The notes under the pieces were generated by a model. The model searched no databases, was not told where the DNA came from, and saw nothing but the letters and a program-made list of their open reading frames with translations. Both the position numbers and the translations under genes were made by a program. Shown piece by piece: positions 55,241-64,000 of a DNA stretch of 64,000 bases (position 1 is its first letter; the number at the start of each line of letters is the position of its first letter). Where the stretch lies: positions 152,929,741-152,993,740 of the forward strand of contig CM043945.1 of NCBI GenBank assembly GCA_014529385.2. The letters are read 5' to 3'. The stretch is from Adiantum capillus-veneris (Eukaryota > Streptophyta > Polypodiopsida > Polypodiales > Pteridaceae).

Positions 55241-58046
55241 AAAGTTTTGCAAAGCAATTTAGTGCTCACTTTTGAATGCCAAAATACTTGCATGCACTAA
55301 TTATTGAATTGTTTTGAAGGAGTGAGTAGCAAAGAATACCTTTTATTGACTGAGCGAGGGGAAGCCGCAATGTTTGGCTATGTACATTGTAAATTCCACC
55401 ATTATCATGCATTGGTCGGAGTCAATTGTACTAGAGACTATGTATGTTAGCCTTGAATGATCACTCATGATAAATTTGAGGATTCCTTTGTGTGTACTAC
55501 AGTTGGTGCATGTCTCTCTCTCTCTTCTTGTTCATATGTAAAAAGTTTCTATTGAGCACATATTGGTGCATCTATTATGTCATGGATTGCTGTTCTTTTC
55601 ATGGATTGCACTAAATTGTCAATTCTTATGACTCTTTTAGTGCATGTTTTGAATGCCAAATGCTTTTATGTAATGATTAATGAGATCTTGTGCAGAAGAA
55701 TGATACAAAATTTGGGCGGATTGCTTTTGTAGAAATGAAATTTATGTCATCGTATGCTTTTTGTCCCTCTTTCCATGATATGTACGAAAAAGCATATAAA
55801 CATCAATTCATGTATGTTATCCATTATGATGATTCATTGAAGGCATTCAAAAGGTTCAGATTATGATTGAACATGAATTTTTATAGTGATCAGCTTGATT
55901 GAAGTTTTTACCCAAAGGAAAAAATCTTTTTGGCATGCATGTGGGTTTCATCCTATGCTACACTAAATCGATGCTTGGTCGACAATGTGCATTAAAATTT
56001 GGACTAGGCATTGATTGTACATTTCTAGTGCTTTATTTGAATGCAAAAATCACTGCAAAGCACTAACATTGATCTTCTTTGATGGTCAAGAGAGAGAACG
56101 AGAATTTTGGGGTTGTGGTTGATACCATTTTTAGTGCTTGTATTGATTGAAAAATGCTTTCATGCACTAACAAGTGAGCTTCATTTTGAAGGATGTGGCA
56201 GGTGTGTGATTTCATTGATCCAAGAAAGGGCTGTCATTGCAAAATCTTGCAAAATGTGGCTAGTTAGAGCCATTCGAATTGATTGGATTAAAAGTTGTAT
56301 ATATGCTAGCTCATAGCCTTGTCAAAAGTTAATTTTTTTCATTTGAGCTAGTGTTTACCCAACTTTTTTGAGAGCTTTCAAGTACAAAATTTGGCTAGCA
56401 AGAGCCATTTATTTTCATTTCATCAATTTGCAGTCATCTCTAGCTCATAGCATGCTCTAAAATTGTAGGATTTCATGAGCTAGTTGTTAGCCAACTTTTT
56501 GGAGAGCTTTAAATTGTAAAATTTGGCTATCGAGAGCCGCTTCAATTCATTCAAAGTTGCATTATTTTCAGCTCTTGGCTTGTTTTTAATTCCATATTTC
56601 ATTGAGCTAGAGACTGATCAACTTTTGAATCATGCATGAGAGATGGTAAAAATTGCAAAATTTGCTTATGTAGAAGCATTTTATCTCTCTCATTGTTGAT
56701 ATGTATGCATAAATTTGCTATCAAAGAGCATCATGTACATAACCAAAGGCATTTTTTTCCTTGGATTTTTTTCCTTTGGAAAATTCGGGTGTGCAAGACC
56801 CTAGCTTTAGGTTTTCATTAATGTTTTTGTGTGCTTTTGGATTTCAATACATGGCTTTTGTAGCTTGTGTTCACACTTAGCTTCAAAAAACTTCTTTTGC
56901 AAATAAAAAGATCAAGAGACTTCTCTACAAAGGGGATGCTTACTCAAGGATGCTCAGAAGAGCATGAATATGTGTAATCCTTCCATGTTTTTGCTCTTTT
57001 ATTTATCTCTTCATTCTCTATGCTTGGATTAAGTGAAATTTTGCTTCTAAGCTATGGTTCTTTCATGCTCAAAGGCTAGGCATACTAAAGTTTCAACACT
57101 TTGCTTTGTGAACTCATCAAAAAATTAGGTTTTATGTGTGCTAATCATAGGTAATTGGCCTTGACCTTAGGTTAATGTAAGTTCATTTCTCATTAGTCCT
57201 AGACTCTTAGTGATAGTCTTAATACTTTATTAATTTTTAACATAACCTAGGGCTATGAATAGGCTTTAGTCCTTTAGTCGAATTTCCATTAGCATCTCAT
57301 AATTGAAGAAATAAAAAAGTGCTAAAAATTGTATCAATGAAACAAAAAAGTGTCAAGAAAAAGTAGCAAAAATGCTACTAGACACATGAAAAGAAAATTC
57401 CTATGTTATGTTGTGTTTACGTGAGGCTTAACGCCTTATTGGCACTTGGCAGGCGAGGGGAATCACCTTGGCTCATTTGGTCAAGGCCCTAAACCAATGC
57501 CCTGGGTTGATAGGGGTTAGCCGTCACCTTGGTAGTCTAGTAGGCTTTTGGAACACCTTCTTGAGGGTTCAAGGAGCCGAGAGTTGCACCTAAACTTGCC
57601 TTGGGATGGTAGCCTTGTATTGTGCTTTACTTTTTTCAATGAATGACAAAAAACAAAACTTCCATGAGCTTCAAAAAAGTTGTGACAACGTACTAATAGA
57701 TTAGGAGCTTTTTTATAGCCCGTAGACATGATAGATTTGAATGATTTATTAATATTGGTCATATAGATTTTAGGCTAGTAAGTTTATGAACTTGCATTGG
57801 CCTAGGGTCATAACTGATTGCTTGTGTTTCATGCATAAAACTGAAATTTCAAGTGGTTTAATCTTCACGATAGTTTAGGTGTCTTTTTTGCTTTATGTTT
57901 CATTGTACTTCATGTTTTATCCTTGTTGGCCTTTGATGCTCATTACTTGTTCTTATGTTTTGCAGCTCAACATTTCTTTCATGGACTTGATTTATATCAT
58001 GTCACTGTGTCTTGCTTCATCGGCACACGAGGACGTGCGCCAAATT
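55241..58046. other. LARD interior, 3' half, with diverged repeats
   Basis: Recurrent phrase AGTGC..TTGAATGC..ATGCACTAA at about 55260, 55640, 56030 and 56130. A diverged tandem repeat follows, with units beginning TTGAGCTAG at about 56341, 56477 and 56603 (period 126-136 bp) and containing AATTTGGCTA.CAAGAGCC. No gene. Confidence 0.6.
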
Positions 58047-58059
58047 AGGAAGGGGGGAA
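58047..58059 (+). promoter_or_regulatory. LARD polypurine tract
   Basis: AGGAAGGGGGGAA directly abuts the 3' LTR. Confidence 0.9.
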
Positions 58060-59014
58060 TGTTAGTAGCGGCTAACACATGCTACACTGAATATGCATCA
58101 AGCGGGAGATATCTATGGTTGTGCATAATATTTCCACTCACTTTGTATAAGTCTTGGGCTCACTTGGAATTCCAAAGTTTTATATGCTAGCCTAGAGGGC
58201 TCAAGCTTAAACCCATAGTAGAAGAGATTGTGGTGAAAGCCCTTAAAAGGGAGCCTTTAGGCAAGGAGGCTTCATTCTTGAGTATCCACTCTTGAGAATC
58301 CACTTTTGAAAGCTCCCTCTCTCTTGAGTGTTCACTCTTTGGCCTAGCCTTGAGCTTAATGTCTATGCTTGAGAGGCTAGTGCTAACCATTGTAATTAGA
58401 GTAAGCTCTTCTTGATTAATCTAATCCTTATTTTCTCATTAGTCTCTTCTTCTCTACATTTCATCTTGTCATCATGAAGTAGTATTACACTTTCATTATT
58501 CTAGATTTGAGAGATGTATGTACTTCTTGCTATTAAACACTCTTATCTCTCTACGAGAAATTGATTTGTGATATTTAGCATCACAAATTAGGTTGATTAC
58601 GTTGGGTCTTAATCTTGTAATTTGTGTGTGTGCCCTATTCTTTGCTTAGTGTAGATAGGTTTTATGAAGCTCTAGCACCATTCACCTCGTGTGTGTAGCT
58701 ATTGATGAAGTGCCGTAATTGACATGTGGTAATTAGCGTGTGCTTATCATTAGTGTGCTTGGGGTTTCTAGTCTATGACAAGTCGGACTTCGGTGGACTT
58801 GATGTGTGTAGGAGTTGTTAGATTAGTGATTAGAGTAGGTTTAGAGTTAGTCTTGCCATGGCTAATCTCTACTTGCATTGGAGAGGTGATCTCTTGAATC
58901 CTCTATTCCATTCATCCAATGCTCGTGCTTTCATTTCCTAGCCCGGATGCCCATCCACGGATTTGATAAATTTGTGTGGGTTGTGATTAGGTCTTGCTAC
59001 AACGCCGCTCTACA
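58060..59014 (+). repeat. LARD 3' LTR
   Basis: Starts TGTTAGTAGCGGCTAACA and ends CGCCGCTCTACA, followed by TSD TCTTC. Pairs with 50888-51838. Confidence 0.97.
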
Positions 59015-59773
59015 TCTTCATTACTATGCTATTATGCTATGCTAAGCAAGAAGAGTGATGATAAGTAAGGAACTATTTCTTTTTCCTTTAAATGATTCTT
59101 CTTCCTCTTCCCTATCCTTATTCTCCACTAGCTCTCTCCACCTTTGAAGGTGTTTGAGGCTTTGGGACTGAGGCTTGGGATAGTTAATGCCTTTTGCAAA
59201 GTTTATGTTATGCTCATGATGCATGAAGCATTCAATCTTCATAGCATCACCAAGGTCACAAGGAACACAAAGATTGTGTTGTAACAAGTCTCTCTTGATG
59301 GAAAAATTTATAATACAAACGTCCTTTGGAGGGGGGACTGTCTCCAAGTAAATCAGGTCCTCAACTATTGTCATGTTCTCTAATACTCTCTCTCTTGCAA
59401 AAGTATTGTTCATGTCAAGTTAATTAAGTACTATGTTCATGTTGCTACCATCAATTAAGTTCCCCTCTATGTTCTCAAAGTGATCTCACAAAAATGCTCA
59501 CTCTAGTTCTCTTAATTCCGCTATTCTCAAAGTTCATAGACCATTCCCATTACATTGATATCAACACATTTGGTTTCTCTTTTCTTGCTCAAGAAGAGAG
59601 GTCTTTAAGTAGCCTATTAATGGTTGATTTTGTTAATTCTATTTGGGTAAGTGGGACTGGGATCTATTATCGGTTTTGTTGAGCCCACTATGTGGGATAT
59701 GGTGCACACCTCGGGAGATTTGGTCTTAATAATGGGGTCTTTTTAGACTTGCCTACGGCTTTATTATTATTGA
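59015..59773 (-). repeat. inverted repeat, left arm, inner part
   Basis: Continues the left arm after the LARD. The reverse complement matches 60780-61560, e.g. GCTCACTCTAGTTCTCTTAA at 59497 against its complement near 60880, and GAACATGACAATAGTTGAGG-type sequence near 59370 against 60990. A 123-codon frame at 59413-59042 overlaps the matching segment. Its equivalent in the right arm is broken, so I do not call it a gene. Confidence 0.75.
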
Positions 59774-59857
59774 TGTTAGGAAATAAGACGTAGCTAAATA
59801 GATAATTGAGTAGATTACTTAATGGAGAGAGACAGATTTATATACACGAGATTATAG

Positions 59858-59859
<2 letters not shown>

Positions 59860-59898
<39 letters not shown>
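59860..59898. repeat. (GA)n microsatellite in solo LTR
   Basis: Uninterrupted AG/GA run following AGAGTAG. Confidence 0.95.
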
Positions 59899-59902
<4 letters not shown>

Positions 59903-60242
59903 CACGATATACGTGGTTCACCCAATGTGGGCTACGTCCACGGGAAAGCAGCCACTCAATGGCTTTAGTACTTCAAAACAAGAAGTAGTTTACAAAGGGA
60001 TTATACCCTTAATGGAGCTCCCGCCTTGCGTCACTCTCACCACCTCACACTCACCTTGTTGCATCAACTTCACACTATGGAATGTGTGTAGAAATGGCCT
60101 CCTTTTATAGGCCAAAAGGGCTGCCCTCTCTTATGAGAGATAGCCATGTGTAGCCGTCCTTGTGCGAATAAGTCCAAATCGGACCCTCCAATCCGCCCAT
60201 GTGTGGCCGCCCTTGAGAAGACAAGGACGCTTTTGAATTCGG

Positions 60243-60370
60243 CCACCGGCCACCGGCCATTGACTTCCGACCACCGGCCATCGGCCATTGACTTCCGACC
60301 ACCGGCCATCGGCCATTGACTTCCGACCACCGGCCATCGGCCATTGACTACCGGCCACCGGCCAACCGAT
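60243..60370. repeat. 28-bp minisatellite, about 4.5 units
   Basis: Unit CCACCGGCCATCGGCCATTG plus ACTTCCGA. Units at 60243, 60271, 60299 and 60327, then a partial. Each unit also contains GGCC inverted words. GC-rich, inside the solo LTR. It encodes a spurious Trp-rich repeat on the minus strand. Confidence 0.97.
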
Positions 60371-60635
60371 CGGTTGTTTTCCGACCACTTTTCGGCTGCC
60401 GTCCGACCATAATATTCTGGCGAAAAAGAATATTCCGGCAAAAAAAAAGTCTCGGGGGCCTCCGCCCCCGAGGCCTTTAAAGTTGCCCCTGATTCTTGTC
60501 CGTGAAAATTTTGGTTTCCGGTGAGTGATTTTCCTTCACGCACGATGGCTTCTCCTCATAATGGGGGCCTTACAAATGTGCGCTTTTACCACAGAAAATT
60601 ACAAGGGTAAATCAGGCTCCATACTTAACAATTGA

Positions 60636-62059
60636 GCCATAACAAGTCCGAAAGGAGCTGTCCCTCGGCAATTTTGCTATGTTAGATCCACCTCACTACT
60701 CTCTATAATTAAGCAATTTGAGCCACGGGTATAGATACTAAGTGCTTATTTTCAAAGGCTAAGAGGAGTAGCAACTAAGGTTTTGAATTGCCAAAGAATA
60801 CACTAAGTAAACACATAAGTATTGTAATGGGAATGGCCTATGAACTTAGAGAATAGCGGAATTAAGAGAATTAGAGTGAGCAATTTTGAGAGCATAGAGG
60901 GTGAACTTAATTGTTAGTAGAAACTCTATCATAACACTTAATTAACTAGGCATGAACAATACTTTTACAAGAGAGAGAGTGTAGAGAATATGACAACAGT
61001 TGAGGACCGGATTTATGTGGAGCCGGTCCCCCCTCCAAAAGGCATTTGTATTATAGATTCTCTCATTAAGAGAGACTTGGTACAATACAATCTTTGTGTT
61101 CCTTGAGACCTCCTTGGCAATATGAAGATGAAAGGTTCACACACCAAGCTTTTGCATAATTTCAACAATCAATCTTAGCTTGGAAACAATCAAGAACTTG
61201 TGAACATCATTAATCTTTGTGTTCCCTAAATCATTTGAGTGCATGAAGATGTATACTTTTTATGCATCAACTTGTGCTTAAAGCAATAATTAATCTACCT
61301 TGCAATACAATTAATCTACTTGCATTAAGTAATTAATCTACTTGCAATAAACCATTAGCCTTCTTGCAATAAGCATAACATGCACTTGTAGAAAGCATTA
61401 ACTATCCCAAGCCTCAATCCCAAGACCTCAAACACCTTCGAAGGTGGAGAGAGCTAGCAGGGAATGAGGGTAGGGAAGAGGAAGAAGAAACATTTCATAG
61501 GAGAAAGAAGTAGTTCCTCACTTATCATACTCTTGTTGCTAGCATACATAATAGCATAGTAATGAAGAAGGAGGAGATGGAAAGCTTAAGCATTGAAGCA
61601 TAGCTCTTGGTTGGATTTGCATTCCATAGCCAAGAGAGTTGGTGTAGGCTCTCAACTTCTCAAGGAGCTTGGAGAAGGAGATGGAGCTCTTGCACTTTGC
61701 ATAGCACACAATGAGAGTGTTTGTGAGTGTGTGTGGGTGAGTATACCCCCTAAGCACCCCCCTAGCTTGCTTGGGTCGACCCCCCCTTGTAGCTCATGCT
61801 TGAAGCTCATTGGACCCCTCCAGGCCTAGCCAATCACAAGCAGGAGCCATTACAAGCAACATGGGTAGCCTTGGGACAAGTGTCCCCCTTTCCCCTTTGA
61901 GAGAGAGGACTTGATAAATGCAAAATCAATTAATTAAATATCCTAAATTATCATTGGACCCCTTGGGTGGCCAACCAATAGGCTTCAGGTACACCATGAG
62001 GGCAACATGGGGAGGAACTTGACAAGTGTCCTTGCTGCCTCTTCAAGCTGGGGCTTCCC

Positions 62060-62104
<45 letters not shown>

Positions 62105-62700
62105 CTCTCTCATCCCCCCCCTTGTAGGCTTGCCCCCCCTCCTTGTAGGGATCTTTTTGACTTTGGATGAGCAAGGCCCTTAGTCATCAAGCATGACAAA
62201 GCACTTGAACTAGGGGGTGTTCCCACAAGCATCTCAGGCAAGCATCTCAAGGCACCTCAAGCACCTTAATCATGTAGCAAGTCAAGCACATCAAGCATGG
62301 AGCCAGTCAAGCACCTCGAGAATCTTAATCAAGCACCTCAAGCATGTCAAGCACCTCAAGCACGACAAGCACCTTAAGCAGGACAAGCACCTCGAGCTTA
62401 GGCCGGGTTCCCACCTCAAGCTCAGCCCTAGCTTGCCTAAGGTCAAAGGACTTTTACACACATTATTGGAGGTCTTCAATAAAGCTAACCCTAAGGTCTT
62501 ATGCTCCATTGGTTAGCCTTGCTCTTTGATAGACCATCTCTCATTTGGGCCCCTTAACCATTGGCTCCGTGTTGAGATAGATCTATAAGCACATGTCTAT
62601 ATCTTAGCCCTTGTTTCCGTGTATTCTCCCACATTAAGTGATCAGTTTAATATGAGAAAATCATTTGGGTTGGATAGATATTAATTTTTATGACAAGTAT
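60636..62700 (+). repeat. inverted repeat, right arm (likely LTR and leader of the gypsy element at 62703)
   Basis: Reverse-complement partner of 49787-50887 plus 59015-59773. It ends just before the gag reading frame, so it should be the 5' LTR and leader of that element. The LTR boundaries could not be fixed. Contains a (GT)n run (62061-62102) and a tract of repeated CAAGCACCTCAAGCA words at 62220-62400. Confidence 0.7.
62061..62102. repeat. (TG)21 microsatellite
   Basis: Uninterrupted TG run in the right arm. Absent at the corresponding place in the left arm. Confidence 0.97.
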
Positions 62701-62702
62701 AA

Positions 62703-64000
62703 TTAGCATGGCTGACAATAACCAAGAGAGTAGAATGAACATTGATAACTTTGATTTTGCACGAAGGTGCTAAAGATGATGCCCCCATGTTTATCAGTTA
62801 TCTTGTTACTAGGTTGCATCAAGCTATGGGCAACCCAACGTTGCAATCCAAAGTTACCCAACAACTTCGTGCTAACGGGATTTTCCTTCTTCTCCAAGAT
62901 GAGAGAGAGTTTAGGAGGTCTCTTGATGAGACACCCAAAAGAAGACTCTAAGAGAGGAGGAATCCAAAGAACGAAAAAGAAGTGAATCCCTAAGTGTCTC
63001 TAAAGATGTGGTTCCATGAAGACGGCGGTCTAGACTATTGCCAACTCCTACCAAGAGGAAATGGTCAACCGATAGTCCTTCTCCTCATCACTCCAAAAGG
63101 GAAGAGAGGAAACAAAGAAAGAAAAAGGCAAGAAAGAGGTCACCCTCTTCTCCTTCTTCTTCACCTTCCAAAACTTTAGACGAAAGCAATAGTTATCCTC
63201 TTAGAGAATACGAGAGGAGAGGACATTGAAAAACTTACCTAGCATGGTGAAGGTCCCAAAAGCTCAAGAAGTTCAAAGAGGGAGGAAAGAGTATCTCTTT
63301 TATCACCTATGATGGCACCTTTGGTGCCACAGACAGAGTATGGGCCTTCATCTAGCAATTTAATGCGGCCTTTGGAGACAAGGGCTTCATGGAGTCCTCC
63401 AAGCTACACCATGTGGCTATGCACTTCCAAAAATCTACTCGTCAATGGTGGGCTAGCCTTCATGGAAACGGCCATAATGAAGCAATTCTTTGCAAGAGAT
63501 GCCAAGGACAAAGTGCTCATCGAATGGCAAAGTTTGAAGCTACTCTTCAACGAGTCTACTCGTCAATGGTGGGCTAGCCTTCATGGCAACGGCGAAGCCC
63601 CAAAGACATGGAAAACTCTACAAGTTTCCATAATGAAGCAATTCTTTGCAAGCGATTCCAAGGACAAAGTGCTCACCGAATGGCAACGTTTGAAGCTACT
63701 CTTCAATGATTCTATCCACAAATATGTAGACAAGTTCTGGGATTTACATCTCAAAGCTACAGTCTTTCAAAGGATAGACTTCGACGAACAAAAGCAACAA
63801 TTTTGTGTTGTATTACCTGAAGAAATGGCTGGGTATGTCAACTCACAATGGCCTTGCACTATCACCGAAGTCATCCACCACACTATAGTTGCTTCAAGAA
63901 TCAATTTTCAACAAGGGGTGAGAAGAAATTTCAAGCCCATGAAAAACAAGGATCGAAATGAAGCTAAAGGGAAGAGCAATACTCAAAACTCTTCCCAGGG
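62703..64000 (+). pseudogene. gag of a gypsy element, running off the window
   Basis: An ATG at 62710 starts MADNNQESRMNIDNFDFARR. After frame changes a basic Ser/Arg/Lys stretch follows (KRKWSTDSPSPHHSKREERK). The capsid-like domain follows from about 63300: YDGTFGATDRVWAFI, FGDKGFMESSKLHHVAMHFQ, STRQWWASLHGNG, MKQFFASDSKDKVLTEWQRL, KLLFNDSIHKYVDKFWDLHL. This matches the retrotransposon gag pattern (a..yL...a..Ww..l..g..t.W..f...f...F). A 121-bp segment is duplicated (63434-63554 and 63555-63716), the second copy being complete and the first lacking 41 bases. The end of gag and all of pol lie outside. Confidence 0.85.

Larger units (their letters stand above)
50888..59014 (+). mobile_element. 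8.1-kb non-autonomous LTR element (LARD type)
   Basis: Two LTRs of about 950 bp (50888-51838 and 58060-59014), a PBS, a polypurine tract and a perfect TSD TCTTC (50883-50887 and 59015-59019). The 6.2-kb interior has no reading frame with gag or pol motifs, so mobilisation would need proteins from another element. It sits inside one arm of the large inverted repeat. Orientation is fixed by the PBS and PPT. Confidence 0.95.
59774..60630. mobile_element. solo LTR (857 bp) with TSD ATTGA
   Basis: Begins TGTTAGGAAATAAGACG and ends ATACTTAACA, flanked by ATTGA on both sides (59769-59773 and 60631-60635). It contains ACGTGGTTCACCCAATGTGG and GCTACGTCCACGGG, a phrase widespread in plant LTRs of copia type. 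No internal region: the second LTR and interior were lost by recombination. It lies at the centre of the inverted repeat. Confidence 0.85.

Noticed and set aside
59042-59413. Host gene encoding a 123-aa acidic protein
   Set aside because: It lies within the inverted repeat and the equivalent frame in the other arm is broken, so it is probably a chance frame.
60070-60543. Trp-rich repeat protein on the minus strand of the solo LTR
   Set aside because: Encoded by the 28-bp minisatellite. Three overlapping frames are equally open.
1-64000. Telomeric repeats, tRNA or rRNA genes
   Set aside because: I looked for runs of TTTAGGG/CCCTAAA and for obvious tRNA or rRNA signatures and saw none, but a covariance-model scan was not possible.

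Overview
The window looks like nuclear DNA of a land plant with a large, transposon-filled genome. The evidence is dense Ty3/gypsy, Ty1/copia, L1-type LINE and hAT remnants, primer-binding sites of the plant tRNA-Asp type, and long CT/CA microsatellites. An apparently endonuclease-less Penelope-like element (PLE) hints at a non-flowering plant (lycophyte, fern or gymnosperm), but that is inference. I see no intact host gene, rRNA, tRNA or CRISPR array. Almost everything is a mobile element or its debris, usually with stops and frameshifts.

Layout. 1-2267: gag-pol remnant of a Ty3/gypsy element on the minus strand, cut by the window edge. 2463-3960: retroelement ORF1-like fragment, a long (TC)n tract and a possible LTR/PBS junction. 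4645-8358 and 14391-19005: two copies of an unclassified repeat (called X here) carrying a degenerate Cys-rich reading frame. Copy 1 holds a 590-bp tandem array; copy 2 holds a 5'-truncated LINE with a 14-bp target duplication. 8359-14390: a PLE on the minus strand lying between the X copies, bounded by direct pseudo-LTRs that each contain a 42-nt hammerhead-ribozyme motif. 20664-23405: a second gypsy remnant. 23440-24400: a hAT (DUF659-type) transposase remnant.

24471-43177: an 18.7-kb LTR retrotransposon on the minus strand with LTRs, PBS, polypurine tract and a perfect 5-bp target duplication (GGTTC). Reading in its sense direction: leader with four palindromes; gag; RT; RNase H; integrase; then an aspartic protease (retropepsin) in the same frame after integrase; a second leader with four more copies of the same 24-bp palindrome; and a second coding region of about 1.1-1.2 thousand codons. 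Its 3' LTR was later hit by a 218-bp MITE. The position of the protease and the palindrome arrays are the most unusual features of the window.

43183-44640: a protein-kinase-like pseudogene. 46415-46965: copia RT debris. 48786-49620: unrecognised degenerate coding sequence. 49787-62700: a large inverted repeat, apparently two head-to-head 5' regions of one gypsy family. The left arm is split by an 8.1-kb non-coding LTR element (50888-59014, TSD TCTTC). The centre is occupied by a solo LTR (59774-60630, TSD ATTGA). The right arm leads into a gag reading frame that runs off the end of the window.

The nesting gives relative ages: inverted-repeat arms first, then the LARD and the solo LTR; hAT and kinase-like debris first, then the 18.7-kb element, then the MITE; X copy 2 before the LINE. 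All coding calls come from reading translated frames by eye, and family names rest on motifs, not on database searches.
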